Assembly (NCBI RefSeq): GCF_013364235.1 | Contig: NZ_CP054919.1 | Location: 2,501,950 to 2,565,949 of the forward strand | Origin: Kitasatospora sp. NA04385 | GTDB taxonomy: Bacteria; Actinomycetota; Actinomycetes; Streptomycetales; Streptomycetaceae | Length of the DNA stretch: 64,000 nucleotides | Direction of reading: 5' to 3' | Part shown: positions 1 through 9,956 of the stretch, in pieces | Layout of the letters: every line of letters starts with the position of its first letter | Position numbering within the stretch: position 1 is the stretch's first letter | Made by a program: the position numbers and the translations under genes | The notes under the pieces: generated by a model | What the model was told of the DNA's origin: nothing | Databases searched by the model: none | The model's input: only the letters and a program-made list of their open reading frames with translations

Positions 1-1822
<1,822 letters not shown>

Positions 1823-1932
1823 CCGGACGCCCGGGCACCACCGGACCGGCCCCCGGGCGCCCGGCCACCCCCCGGGCACCACCCACGACACCGCCCGTGG
1901 CACCGTCAACGCGCCGACGCGGCAGGGGCCGT

Positions 1933-2646
1933 TCAGATCCAGCCGTCCAGCGAGGCCAGGAAGCCCGCCGGGTCGTCGCGGTGGATGCAGTGCCCGGCGC
2001 CGGGCACGGTGCGCACCTCGAAGCCGCGGCGGCGCAGCTCGGCGGCGTCCCGCTCCGGCACCAGGCCGCTCGGGTCGGCGAGCTGGACCAGCGAGGGGAC
2101 GACCGGGGCGCGCGGCAGCAGGGAGAGCTCCGGGTGCTCCCACAGGCCGAGCGCGGTGTCGGTGTCCCAGAGCGCGAGGGCGGCGAGTTCGGCGTCCACG
2201 TCCTCGGCGGCCCGGTCGGGGTGCAGGCCGGTGATGAAGTCCCTGGTGCCGAAGCGCTTGAAGTCGACGAACGGCTCGGGGCCCATCCCGGGGCGGTCGT
2301 AGACGAACGCGGGGTCGCTGTAGACCGCCCGGGCGGGCTTCAGCCGCTCGACGGCCAGGTGGAGCGCCAGCGCGCCCATCGAGTGGCCGATCGCCAGGTC
2401 CGCACCGGCGGGCAGGGTGTCGACCAGGTCCTCGGCGAACAGCTCCGGCCCGTACCGCTCGGCCGGGGTCGCGCCGGTGCCGCGCGGGGAGGCGCCGTGG
2501 CCGCGCAGGTCGACGGCGACCACCCGGTAGCCGCGCTCGGCGAGCGCGGGGCCGATCACCCGCCAGGTGCGGTGGTCGGCCTGGATGCCGTGGACCAGCA
2601 GCGCGGTGCGCCCGCCCGTGCCCCACTCGTGGGTGTGCAGTTCCAT
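1933..2646 (-). CDS. alpha/beta hydrolase
   Basis: A 237-residue single-domain alpha/beta hydrolase. Visible motifs are the oxyanion-side LLVHGIQADH near residue 20, a GHSMG nucleophile elbow near residue 88 (Ser), and GAGHCIHRDDPAGF near the C-terminus, which supplies the catalytic His. There is no signal peptide, so it should be cytoplasmic. The substrate cannot be told from sequence; close relatives include esterases, epoxide-hydrolase-like and haloperoxidase-like proteins. It ends 110 nt from the emfourin-like gene (convergent) and lies 31 nt downstream of era on the same strand, so it may be read as the last gene of that transcript. Confidence 0.85.
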   Translation of the reverse strand: MELHTHEWGTGGRTALLVHGIQADHRTWRVIGPALAERGYRVVAVDLRGHGASPRGTGATPAERYGPELFAEDLVDTLPAGADLAIGHSMGALALHLAVERLKPARAVYSDPAFVYDRPGMGPEPFVDFKRFGTRDFITGLHPDRAAEDVDAELAALALWDTDTALGLWEHPELSLLPRAPVVPSLVQLADPSGLVPERDAAELRRRGFEVRTVPGAGHCIHRDDPAGFLASLDGWI

Positions 2647-2677
2647 CCCGGCCGACCCCTCCCGATGCGACGTGCCG

Positions 2678-3616
2678 TCAGAAGCCGAGCTTACGCAGCT
2701 GCTTGGGGTCGCGCTGCCAGTCCTTGGCCACCTTGACGTGCAGGTCCAGGTAGACCGGGGTGCCCAGGAGCGCCTCGATCTGCTTGCGGGCGGTGGTGCC
2801 GACGTGCTTGAGGCGGGCGCCCTTGGCGCCGATCACGATGGCCTTCTGGCTCTGCCGCTCGATGTACACGTTGGCGTGGATGTCCAGCAGCGGCCGGTCG
2901 GCGGGACGGCCCTCGCGCGGGATCATCTCCTCGACCACCACGGCCAGCGAGTGCGGCAGTTCGTCGCGCACGCCCTCCAGCGCGGCCTCCCGGATCAGCT
3001 CGGCGACCATGGTCTGCTCGGGCTCGTCGGTGAGGTCGCCGTCCGGGTACAGCGGCACGCCCTCGGGCATGAGCTTGGCCAGCAGCTCGCCGACCAGCTC
3101 GACCTGCTGGTCGCCCACGGCGGAGACCGGGATGATCTCGGCCCACTCGATGCCGAGTTCGGCACCCAGCTGCTGGACGGCGATCAGCTGCTCGGCGAGC
3201 CGCTTGGAGTCGACCAGGTCGGTCTTGGTGACGATCGCGACCTTCGGCGTCTTGCGGATCTCGGCGAGCTCCTTGGCGATGAACTTGTCGCCGGGGCCGA
3301 GCTTCTGGTCGGCGGGCACGCAGAAGCCGATCACGTCGACCTCGGCCCAGGTGCTGCGGACCAGGTCGTTGAGCCGCTCGCCGAGCAGGGTGCGGGGCTT
3401 GTGCAGCCCGGGGGTGTCGACCAGTACGAGCTGGGAGTCGGGGCGGTGCACGATGCCGCGCACGGTGTGCCGGGTGGTCTGCGGACGGTCGGAGGTGATC
3501 GCGACCTTCGTCCCGACCAGGGCGTTGGTCAGGGTCGACTTGCCCGCGTTGGGACGGCCGACGAAACACGCGAACCCGGAGCGGTACGGGGAGGAAGGGG
3601 CATTCATGGCACCCAT
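2678..3616 (-). CDS. era: GTPase Era
   Basis: A ribosome-biogenesis GTPase that binds the 3' end of 16S rRNA and checks 30S maturation. The 312-residue protein has the G1 motif GRPNAGKST at residues 20-28, a switch region with the TSDRPQTTRH stretch typical of Era, G3 DTPGLH, G4 TKTD, and a C-terminal KH domain ending in KDWQRDPKQLRKLGF. Two ATG starts are possible, 3616 and 3607; neither has a strong ribosome site and 3616 is used here. It lies downstream of several small genes on the same strand; ybeY and rsmE, which also act in 16S rRNA maturation, are coded on the same strand further upstream. Confidence 0.97.
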   Translation of the reverse strand: MGAMNAPSSPYRSGFACFVGRPNAGKSTLTNALVGTKVAITSDRPQTTRHTVRGIVHRPDSQLVLVDTPGLHKPRTLLGERLNDLVRSTWAEVDVIGFCVPADQKLGPGDKFIAKELAEIRKTPKVAIVTKTDLVDSKRLAEQLIAVQQLGAELGIEWAEIIPVSAVGDQQVELVGELLAKLMPEGVPLYPDGDLTDEPEQTMVAELIREAALEGVRDELPHSLAVVVEEMIPREGRPADRPLLDIHANVYIERQSQKAIVIGAKGARLKHVGTTARKQIEALLGTPVYLDLHVKVAKDWQRDPKQLRKLGF

Positions 3617-3664
3617 TGTCGCCGATCCGCGGCGCCGTCCCGGTCACCGGGCACCCGGCCGGTC

Positions 3665-3694
3665 CCCCGGACGTCCGGTCGGACGTCCGGTCGG
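3665..3694. repeat. short palindromic tandem repeat
   Basis: Two copies of the 12-mer GGACGTCCGGTC follow each other between era and the next gene. Each copy contains the palindrome CCGGACGTCCGG, so the stretch can form alternative hairpins. It could help end the upstream transcript or simply be GC-rich spacer. Confidence 0.45.
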
Positions 3695-3718
3695 CCCCGG
3701 GCGTCCGGCCGCGGGGGC

Positions 3719-3880
3719 TCAGTCGGCCTTCTTCTTCCCGCCCCCGGTGATCGCGCCGACCAGGACCAGTGCCAGCAGGGTCAGGGTGCCGGCCAGCCAC
3801 CACGGGGAGCCGGTCTCGTGCCAGCGTCCGAAGCCCATGACGCAGAGGATCAGTCCGCAGAAGAACGCCGCGACGCCCAT
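3719..3880 (-). CDS. small two-helix membrane protein
   Basis: A 53-residue protein starting at ATG 3880, chosen over a longer upstream frame because GGGAGGGG sits directly before it. It has two hydrophobic stretches, residues about 1-17 (MGVAAFFCGLILCVMGF) and about 24-43 (WWLAGTLTLLALVLVGAI), and ends in a basic GGGKKKAD tail. This suggests a membrane hairpin with a cytoplasmic C-terminus. No domain is recognised. It sits between era and the deaminase-like gene on the same strand. Function is unknown. Confidence 0.7.
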   Translation of the reverse strand: MGVAAFFCGLILCVMGFGRWHETGSPWWLAGTLTLLALVLVGAITGGGKKKAD

Positions 3881-4043
3881 GTCCCCTCCCCCGCCGGAAC
3901 CGGCCCCGGCCGATGCGATTATCGCACCCAGGGGATCCAGAGGGCCGACCGCAGGGGCGGCGGGGCCCCTTCCGGACACCCCGCCCGCCCGGGCCCCACC
4001 CGCTCGGGCCCCGCCCTGCCGCGTCAGCCGCGACGAGCCGCTC

Positions 4044-4397
4044 TCACTCCGCCGCCACGGCCGCCTTCAGCACTCCGTCCGGCCCAGCCAGCAGCACCGG
4101 CGTCCCGGCCCCGCCCAGGTCCCGCACGGCGGCCAGGTCGTCCGCCGCCGGCGCGTCCGCCTCGGACACCACCGCGGCCGCCTCCAGGCCCTTCGCCCCG
4201 CTCGCCACCGCCATCGCCACCGCCGTCCGCAGCGCGCTCAGCCGCAGCGACTCCAGCGCCACCGTCCCGGCCACGTACGTCCGCCCGGTCTCGTCACGGA
4301 CGGCGGCCCCCTCGGCCACGCCGTTGCGGGCGCGGGCCGAGCGGGCCAGCGTGATGATCTTCTTGTCCTCGGGGTCCAGCTCGGAAATCTCGGTCAT
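4044..4397 (-). CDS. cytidine-deaminase-like protein lacking zinc ligands
   Basis: A 117-residue protein with the size and N-terminal layout of a homotetrameric cytidine deaminase (DKKIITLARSARARNGVAEGAAVRDETGRTYVAG). The two zinc-binding motifs are missing. Where the family has (C/H)AE, this protein has LSALRTA at 53-59, and where PCxxC is expected it has PAADDLAAV at 83-91. There is no Cys or His in the whole protein, so it cannot bind catalytic zinc in the usual way. It is probably a non-catalytic relative with a binding or structural role. The start is ATG at 4397. The nearest same-strand genes are DUF4383 upstream and the small membrane protein downstream. Confidence 0.75.
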   Translation of the reverse strand: MTEISELDPEDKKIITLARSARARNGVAEGAAVRDETGRTYVAGTVALESLRLSALRTAVAMAVASGAKGLEAAAVVSEADAPAADDLAAVRDLGGAGTPVLLAGPDGVLKAAVAAE

Positions 4398-4504
4398 GGC
4401 CCCGAGCATAGTTACCGCCCGCCACCCGCCGGACGCCCCGCCCAAGCCTCGGTCAGCGCCGCTTAGTCAGCGCCACCGGCCCCCGTCGGCTCAGCGCCAC
4501 CGGC

Positions 4505-5044
4505 TCAGTGCCCGGTCGGTTTGGGCGGTCCGGGCCGGAGCACCTTCACCAGGGCGGGCGGGCCGTCCGGCAGCGCGTCGTCCTTGGCGTGGCGCCGCTT
4601 CCAGTACGGGTTGTCCTGCGGCAGGTGGCTGCCGACCCTGCCGTACATCCCGAAGGTCAGCACCACGAAGCCGAACACGAAGCTGAAGATGACGTTGGAG
4701 ATGTGGAAGGCGAGCCGGTTGGCACTGGAGTCCAGCACCATCAGGCCGACGAAGCCGGCCAGCACGAACAGCACGCCCATGATCATGTTGATGTTGGAGG
4801 CGGTGTTGCCGCCGATCACGGCGCCCAGGATCAGGATCCCGCCGGCCACCAGCGAGAGCACGCTCAGCGCCCCGTTGCTGGACAGGCCGATCACCTCCTT
4901 GCCCGAGGTGTCCAGGAACCCGGGGTGGGTGCCGGTCAGCCCGAGGATGCCGAACACCACCAGGAACAGCCCGCACAGGCCCGCGCCGTAGCGGTAGACC
5001 GTGCCGAGCCGGTGGTCGACCGGGAGTTCGTCGTGCAGTTTCAT
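4505..5044 (-). CDS. DUF4383 domain membrane protein
   Basis: A 179-residue integral membrane protein with four hydrophobic segments: about residues 21-38, 58-80, 88-105 and 115-133. Two NxxSN/NxxF stretches between them fit the DUF4383 family, which has no established function. The C-terminal 40 residues are polar and cytoplasmic (KRRHAKDDALPDGPP). Its ATG overlaps the stop of the upstream gene in a TGATGA arrangement at 5042-5046, so the two are translationally coupled and probably act together. Confidence 0.85.
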   Translation of the reverse strand: MKLHDELPVDHRLGTVYRYGAGLCGLFLVVFGILGLTGTHPGFLDTSGKEVIGLSSNGALSVLSLVAGGILILGAVIGGNTASNINMIMGVLFVLAGFVGLMVLDSSANRLAFHISNVIFSFVFGFVVLTFGMYGRVGSHLPQDNPYWKRRHAKDDALPDGPPALVKVLRPGPPKPTGH

Positions 5045-5283
5045 CAGGTCCTCCCCGCGTGCTCGGTGCGGAGGAACGGCACTTCGTGGAGGTACAGCGA
5101 CCCGCACTGCTGGCAGCAGTGCAGCCCGGTGCCCCAGGCCTCCTCCGGCCTGCTCTCGGCGTCCGAGGCGATCTCGGCGCCGCACATGCCGTGCGAGGGG
5201 TCGGCGGCACGGACCACGTGCCACCTGGCCACCTCGCCGGCCGGCCCGTTCGGGCCGTACTCCGCGCGCAGTAGATGTGCCAT
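5044..5283 (-). CDS. small cysteine-rich (zinc-ribbon-like) protein
   Basis: A 79-residue soluble protein. Four cysteines lie in two groups, one in SHGMCGAE and three in HCCQQCG, with several His residues, so a zinc ribbon is possible. ATG at 5283 was chosen because MAHLLRAEYGPNG looks like a natural N-terminus and the upstream extension is low-quality. Its stop codon overlaps the ATG of the DUF4383 gene, so the pair forms a small operon. No named family is recognised. The composition is typical of conserved Streptomyces hypothetical proteins. Confidence 0.65.
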   Translation of the reverse strand: MAHLLRAEYGPNGPAGEVARWHVVRAADPSHGMCGAEIASDAESRPEEAWGTGLHCCQQCGSLYLHEVPFLRTEHAGRT

Positions 5284-5406
5284 GTCTTCCACGGTGCGCA
5301 CGCCCCAGGCGGCACCGCAAACGGGCCCCGGGCCGTACCGTCCCAACCGGGTCTCCGATCGGGACGGCCCGTCCAGGGGCCCGTCGTCACGCGGGCGTCC
5401 GGGAGC

Positions 5407-6735
5407 CTAGGAGGCGGCTTCCTCCGCCGGTTCCTCGCTCTCCTCCGCGACCCGCACCGGGGTGGCCACCACGGTGCCGATCCGGTTGCGCCGGCCCGCC
5501 GAGCTCTCCGCGGTCAGGCCGATCGCGGCCAGCCCGCTGCCCTCCGGCACCGGCACCTCGCACGAGGAGCCCGGGATCGGCACCCGGCCCAGGCACTTGG
5601 CCAGCAGCCCGCCGACGGTCTCCACGTCCTCGTCGTCCAGCTCGATCCCGAACAGCTCGCCGAGGTCCTCCACGGTGAGCCGGGCGGTGATCCGGTACGA
5701 GCCGTCCCCGAGGTCCTCGACCGGGGCGATCTCCCGGTCGTACTCGTCGGTGATCTCGCCGACGATCTCCTCCAGGATGTCCTCGATGGTGACCAGTCCG
5801 GCGGTGCCGCCGTACTCGTCGATCACGATCGCGACGTGCGAGCGCATCTGCTGCATCTCGCGCAGCAGGTCCGCGGCCGGCTTGGAGTCGGGGACGAACA
5901 CCGCCGGGCGCATCACCGCGTCGACCTGGTCGGACTCGGCGTCCCGGTTGATGTGGGTGCGGCGCACCAGGTCCTTGAGGTAGACGATGCCGACCACGTC
6001 GTCCTCGTTGTCGCCGACCACCGGGATGCGCGAGAAGCCGGAGCGCAGCGCCAGCGTCAGCGTCTGGCGGACGGTCTTGTGCCGCTCGATCATCACCAGG
6101 TCGGTGCGCGGCACCATCACCTCGCGCACGATGGTGTCGCCCAGCTCGAAGACCGAGTGCACCATCCGGCGCTCCTCGTCCTCGATCAGGTCGTCCTTCT
6201 CGGCCAGGTCGACCAGCGCCCGCAGCTCGGCCTCGGAGGCGAATGGGCCCTCCTTGTAGCCCTTGCCGGGCGTCAGCGCGTTGCCCAGCAGGATCAGCAG
6301 CCGCGGGATCGGCCCGAGGATGCGGGCCAGCGGCAGCAGCACGTAGGACGCGGCGGTGACGGTGCTCAGCGGGTGCTGGCGGCCGATCGTGCGCGGGGAG
6401 ACCCCGACCGCGACGAAGGACACCAGCACCATCACGCCGAACGCCACCAGCACGGCCTGCCAGGTCTGCTGGAAGCTGCGCACGCACACCACGGTGACCA
6501 GCACCGCGGCGCCCATCTCGCTGGCGACCCGGATCAGCGTCGCCAGGTTGAGGTAGCGGATGCTGTCGGAGGCCAGGGTCAGCAGCCGGTCGGAGCCGCG
6601 CCGCCCGGAGCGGACCGCCTCCTCGGCCCGGAAGCGGGACATCCGGGAGATGCCCGCCTCGGCGCACGCCGCCAGCCAGCCCAGGCCGACCAGCAGCAGC
6701 GCGCCGATCAGGAAGCTCGTACTCTCACCACTCAC
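5407..6735 (-). CDS. CNNM/CorC (hemolysin C) family membrane protein
   Basis: A 442-residue protein of the HlyC/CorC or CNNM type, often linked to magnesium or cobalt handling. The N-terminal DUF21 membrane domain spans about residues 1-170 with around four hydrophobic segments. It is followed by a CBS pair at about 195-320 (VMVPRTDLVMIERHKT, GFSRIPVVGDNEDDVVGIVYLKDL, VIDEYGGTAGLVTIEDILEEIVGEI) and a C-terminal CorC_HlyC domain. It starts 13 nt after the ybeY stop and is probably cotranscribed with it; the ybeY-corC pairing is widespread in bacteria. Transport activity itself is not established for this subfamily. Confidence 0.92.
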   Translation of the reverse strand: MSGESTSFLIGALLLVGLGWLAACAEAGISRMSRFRAEEAVRSGRRGSDRLLTLASDSIRYLNLATLIRVASEMGAAVLVTVVCVRSFQQTWQAVLVAFGVMVLVSFVAVGVSPRTIGRQHPLSTVTAASYVLLPLARILGPIPRLLILLGNALTPGKGYKEGPFASEAELRALVDLAEKDDLIEDEERRMVHSVFELGDTIVREVMVPRTDLVMIERHKTVRQTLTLALRSGFSRIPVVGDNEDDVVGIVYLKDLVRRTHINRDAESDQVDAVMRPAVFVPDSKPAADLLREMQQMRSHVAIVIDEYGGTAGLVTIEDILEEIVGEITDEYDREIAPVEDLGDGSYRITARLTVEDLGELFGIELDDEDVETVGGLLAKCLGRVPIPGSSCEVPVPEGSGLAAIGLTAESSAGRRNRIGTVVATPVRVAEESEEPAEEAAS

Positions 6736-6748
6736 AGCGGGCCGGCCC

Positions 6749-7243
6749 TCAGTGGACGGTCGGCGCGGGCGACAGGCCGGACAGGCCGCGGCCGGCCCGC
6801 CAGTCGTCCAGGATCCGCTTCTGCAGCGCGAACATCTCGCGCTCCTCGTCGGGCTCCTCGTGGTCGTAGCCGAGCACGTGCAGCACCCCGTGGACGGTGA
6901 GCAGCTGCAGCTCCTCGTCCATCGAGTGCTTGGTGGGGGCGGCCAGTCCCTGCTGCTGCGCCACCTCGGGGCAGAGCACGATGTCGCCGAGCAGGCCCTC
7001 CGGCAGGTCCTCGCCCTCCTTGCCCGGACGCAGCTCGTCCATCGGGAAGGACATCACGTCGGTCGGTCCTGGCAGGTCCATCCACTGGACGTGCAGCTCC
7101 GCCATCGACTCGCTGTCGTAGAGGATCACGGAGAGCTCGGACTGCGGATGGATCCGCATCTTGTCGAGGGCGTAGCGGGCGACGTCGAGGATGGACTCCT
7201 CGTCGATGTCCCACCCGGACTCGTTGGCGATGTCGATCGACAT
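6749..7243 (-). CDS. ybeY: endoribonuclease YbeY (rRNA maturation)
   Basis: A zinc-dependent endoribonuclease needed for 16S rRNA 3' maturation and 70S quality control. The 164-residue protein carries the family signature [11 protein letters not shown] with zinc ligands H118, H122 and H128. The upstream stretch [11 protein letters not shown] at 60-70 is also typical. It lies 14 nt downstream of phoH, an association found in many bacteria. With era downstream on the same strand, several 16S rRNA processing factors cluster here. Confidence 0.97.
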   Translation of the reverse strand: MSIDIANESGWDIDEESILDVARYALDKMRIHPQSELSVILYDSESMAELHVQWMDLPGPTDVMSFPMDELRPGKEGEDLPEGLLGDIVLCPEVAQQQGLAAPTKHSMDEELQLLTVHGVLHVLGYDHEEPDEEREMFALQKRILDDWRAGRGLSGLSPAPTVH

Positions 7244-7257
7244 GGAGGGCTCAGTAC

Positions 7258-8361
7258 TCAGCTTTCGGTGCGATGGGACTGCCGGGGCGCCCGGGCGCCC
7301 CGCCGTTGGACGGGTTTGCGGTCGCCGGACTCCTCGGCCTCCTGCCGGGCGTCCCAGCGTTCGTACGCATCCACGATGCGGCCGACCAGCTTGTGCCGCA
7401 CCACGTCGGTGCTGGTCAGCACCGAGAAGTGGATGTCGGGCACGTCGGCGAGGATCTCCTGGACCACCTTGAGGCCGGAGCGGGTGCCGCCCGGCAGGTC
7501 GATCTGGCTGGTGTCGCCGGTCACGACCACCCGGGAGTTGAAGCCCAGGCGGGTCAGGAACATCTTCATCTGCTCGGGCGAGGTGTTCTGCGCCTCGTCG
7601 AGGATGATGAAGGCGTCGTTCAGGGTGCGGCCGCGCATGTACGCCAGCGGGGCCACCTCGATCGTCCCGGCCGCCATCAGCCGCGGGATCGAGTCGGGGT
7701 CCATCATGTCGTGCAGCGCGTCGTACAGCGGGCGCAGGTACGGGTCGATCTTCTCGTAGAGGGTGCCGGGCAGGAAGCCCAGCCGCTCCCCCGCCTCGAC
7801 GGCCGGCCGGGTCAGGATGATCCGGTTGACCTCCTTGGCCTGCAGGGCCTGGACGGCCTTGGCCATCGCCAGGTAGGTCTTGCCGGTGCCGGCCGGGCCG
7901 AGGCCGAAGACGATGGTGTGCTTGTCGATCGCCTCGACGTAGCGCTGCTGGTTGAGCGTCTTGGGGCGGATGGTGCGGCCCCGGTTGGACAGGATGTTCG
8001 CCGTGAACACCTCGGACGGGGCCGGGTGGGCCGGGTCCTCGGCGGCGCTCCTGAGCATGCTGATGGAGCGCTCCACGGCGTCCTCCGTCAGGGGTTGGCC
8101 GGTGCGCAGCACCAGCATCATCTCGGTGAAGAGCTGCTTGACGAGCGCGACCTCGGCGGGCGAGCCGGTGGCCGTCACCTCGTTTCCGCGGACGTGGATG
8201 TCGGCGCCCGGGAAGCCCTCCTCGATCACTCGCAGGAGCGAGTCGGCCGCACCCAGCAGGGTGACCATCGGGTGCTTCTCCGGGATGACGATCCGGGTGC
8301 TGGTGGACGCCTCGTCGGGGCGCCGCTGTCCGTCGGTTCGGGTCTGCGGTGTGTCAGTCAT
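7258..8361 (-). CDS. phoH: PhoH family ATPase
   Basis: A 367-residue PhoH-like P-loop ATPase. Walker A is GPAGTGKT at residues 155-162, and [21 protein letters not shown] is the Walker B and helicase-like region. About 120 residues before the P-loop form a KH-like RNA-binding part found in this subfamily. It heads the phoH-ybeY-corC cluster and most likely works on RNA, possibly in ribosome maturation; the exact role is not established. A 195-nt gap separates it from rnz upstream. Confidence 0.93.
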   Translation of the reverse strand: MTDTPQTRTDGQRRPDEASTSTRIVIPEKHPMVTLLGAADSLLRVIEEGFPGADIHVRGNEVTATGSPAEVALVKQLFTEMMLVLRTGQPLTEDAVERSISMLRSAAEDPAHPAPSEVFTANILSNRGRTIRPKTLNQQRYVEAIDKHTIVFGLGPAGTGKTYLAMAKAVQALQAKEVNRIILTRPAVEAGERLGFLPGTLYEKIDPYLRPLYDALHDMMDPDSIPRLMAAGTIEVAPLAYMRGRTLNDAFIILDEAQNTSPEQMKMFLTRLGFNSRVVVTGDTSQIDLPGGTRSGLKVVQEILADVPDIHFSVLTSTDVVRHKLVGRIVDAYERWDARQEAEESGDRKPVQRRGARAPRQSHRTES

Positions 8362-8555
8362 GGGTCGGCGCTGCGGCCTGCCTCATCCCAATCCGTCGTG
8401 TCGTGTGGCTCGGGCTCTCCGGGTCACCAGGGTACGCCGCGCAGGTGTTCGCCGGAGCGGCGCGGCGGCTTCGATGGTGGGGGCTCGCGCCCCGATGCGC
8501 GAGCGGTTTTCCCGCACGTCGGGGCCGGGCGGGGCGGGCCGGGGCCCGGGGGCGG

Positions 8556-9473
8556 TCAACGGCGCGGCGGGACGGGGATCCGGGCGAGGTCCTCGGCGAC
8601 CACGATCTCGCCGTCGAAGTGCTCCGCCGCCTCGGCGAGGTGGCCGGACAGGTCGGGGTAGCGCTGCGAGAAGTGGGTGAGCACCAGCCGGCGCACGCCG
8701 GCCCCGGCGGCCACCCGGGCGGCCTGGGCGGCGGTCAGGTGGCCGTGCTCCTCGGCGAGCGCCGCGTCCCGGTCGAGGAAGGTCGCCTCGATCACCAGCA
8801 GGTCGGCGCCCTCGGCGAGTTCGTGCACCCCGTCGCAGAGCCGGGTGTCCATCACGAAGGCGAACCGCTGGCCCGGCCGGACCTCGCCGACCTGTTCGGC
8901 GGTGACCGTCCGCCCGTCCAGCTCGACCCGGCCCTCGCGCTGCAGCACGCCCACCGCGGGGCCGCGCAGGCCGAGTTCGCGCAGCTTCTCGGGCCGCAGC
9001 CGGAACCCGTCCGGCTCGGTCAGCCGGTAGCCGAACGACTCCACCGGGTGGGAGAGCCGCACCGCGCCGAGCGCGAACGGGGCGCCCGGCGCCTCCAGCG
9101 GGCCCGCGGCGGCCACCGGGCGCTCGCGGATCTCGGCCGTCGCGCGGTAGGCGCTGGCGTGCCGCAGCCGGTCGAAGAACTCCTGCCCGGACGCCGGGTA
9201 GTAGGCGTCCACCGGGTGCGGCACCCGGTCCAGGTTGATCCGCTGCACGATCCCGGGCAGCCCCAGGCAGTGGTCCCCGTGGAAGTGCGACACCGCGATC
9301 CGGGTGATCCCGGTGGCGCTCACCCCGGCGTGCAGCATCTGCCGCTGGGTGCCCTCGCCCGGGTCGAACAGCAGCCCCTCGCCGTCCCAGCGCAGCAGGT
9401 ACCCGTTGTGGTTGCGGTGCCTGGTCGGCACCTGGCTGGCGGTGCCCAGGACGACGAGTTCACGCTGCGACAA
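8556..9473 (-). CDS. rnz: ribonuclease Z
   Basis: A metallo-beta-lactamase-fold endonuclease that cleaves the 3' trailer of tRNA precursors. The 305-residue length fits the short RNase Z form. The zinc motif HFHGDH is at 63-68, followed by LGLPGIVQ, and further metal ligands lie in [26 protein letters not shown] and [10 protein letters not shown]. The three tRNA-Ala genes in this window do not encode CCA, so they would need this enzyme. It lies 4 nt from the HIT-protein stop codon and is probably cotranscribed with it. Confidence 0.95.
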   Translation of the reverse strand: MSQRELVVLGTASQVPTRHRNHNGYLLRWDGEGLLFDPGEGTQRQMLHAGVSATGITRIAVSHFHGDHCLGLPGIVQRINLDRVPHPVDAYYPASGQEFFDRLRHASAYRATAEIRERPVAAAGPLEAPGAPFALGAVRLSHPVESFGYRLTEPDGFRLRPEKLRELGLRGPAVGVLQREGRVELDGRTVTAEQVGEVRPGQRFAFVMDTRLCDGVHELAEGADLLVIEATFLDRDAALAEEHGHLTAAQAARVAAGAGVRRLVLTHFSQRYPDLSGHLAEAAEHFDGEIVVAEDLARIPVPPRR

Positions 9474-9476
9474 CGC

Positions 9477-9830
9477 TCAGACCAGTCCCTCGGTGAGCGG
9501 CTTGCCGCCCAGCACGTGCACGTGCGCGTGGAACACCGTCTGCCCGGCGCCCGCACCGGTGTTGAAGATCAGCCGGTACGAGTCCAGGCCCTCGCCCGCC
9601 GCCGCGCCGCCCGCCTCGGCCAGCAGCTCGGCCGCCACCTCCGGTTCGGCGGCGGCCAGTTCGGCCGCGTCGGCGTAGTGCACCCGCGGGACGACCAGCA
9701 GGTGCGTGGGCGCCTGCGGGCTGATGTCCCGGAACGTCAGCGTCCGCTCGCTCTTGCGCACCACGGTCGCCGGGATGTCCCCCGACACGATCTTGCAGAA
9801 CACACAGTCCGCCTGCGGCTCGCCGGCCAT
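9477..9830 (-). CDS. HIT family (HINT-type) nucleotide-binding protein
   Basis: A 117-residue histidine-triad protein. The catalytic triad HAHVHV is at 101-106, and the N-terminal CVFCKIVSGDIPA stretch is typical of the HINT branch, which hydrolyses AMP-lysine-type phosphoramidates. ATG at 9830 is preferred over an in-frame GTG at 9839 because GAGGAG lies 8 nt upstream of the ATG but too close to the GTG. It sits immediately before rnz on the same strand. The cellular substrate is unknown. Confidence 0.93.
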   Translation of the reverse strand: MAGEPQADCVFCKIVSGDIPATVVRKSERTLTFRDISPQAPTHLLVVPRVHYADAAELAAAEPEVAAELLAEAGGAAAGEGLDSYRLIFNTGAGAGQTVFHAHVHVLGGKPLTEGLV

Positions 9831-9956
9831 CTCCCGCACTCCTCACCTGAACCCGTCACTGGTGCAACGACCTTACAGCGACCGGCGCGCCGCACCGGGC
9901 GGGTCCGGCGTTCCCGGGGGCCGTCCGGGCGGCGGCGGACGGCCCCGCGGGCGGGG

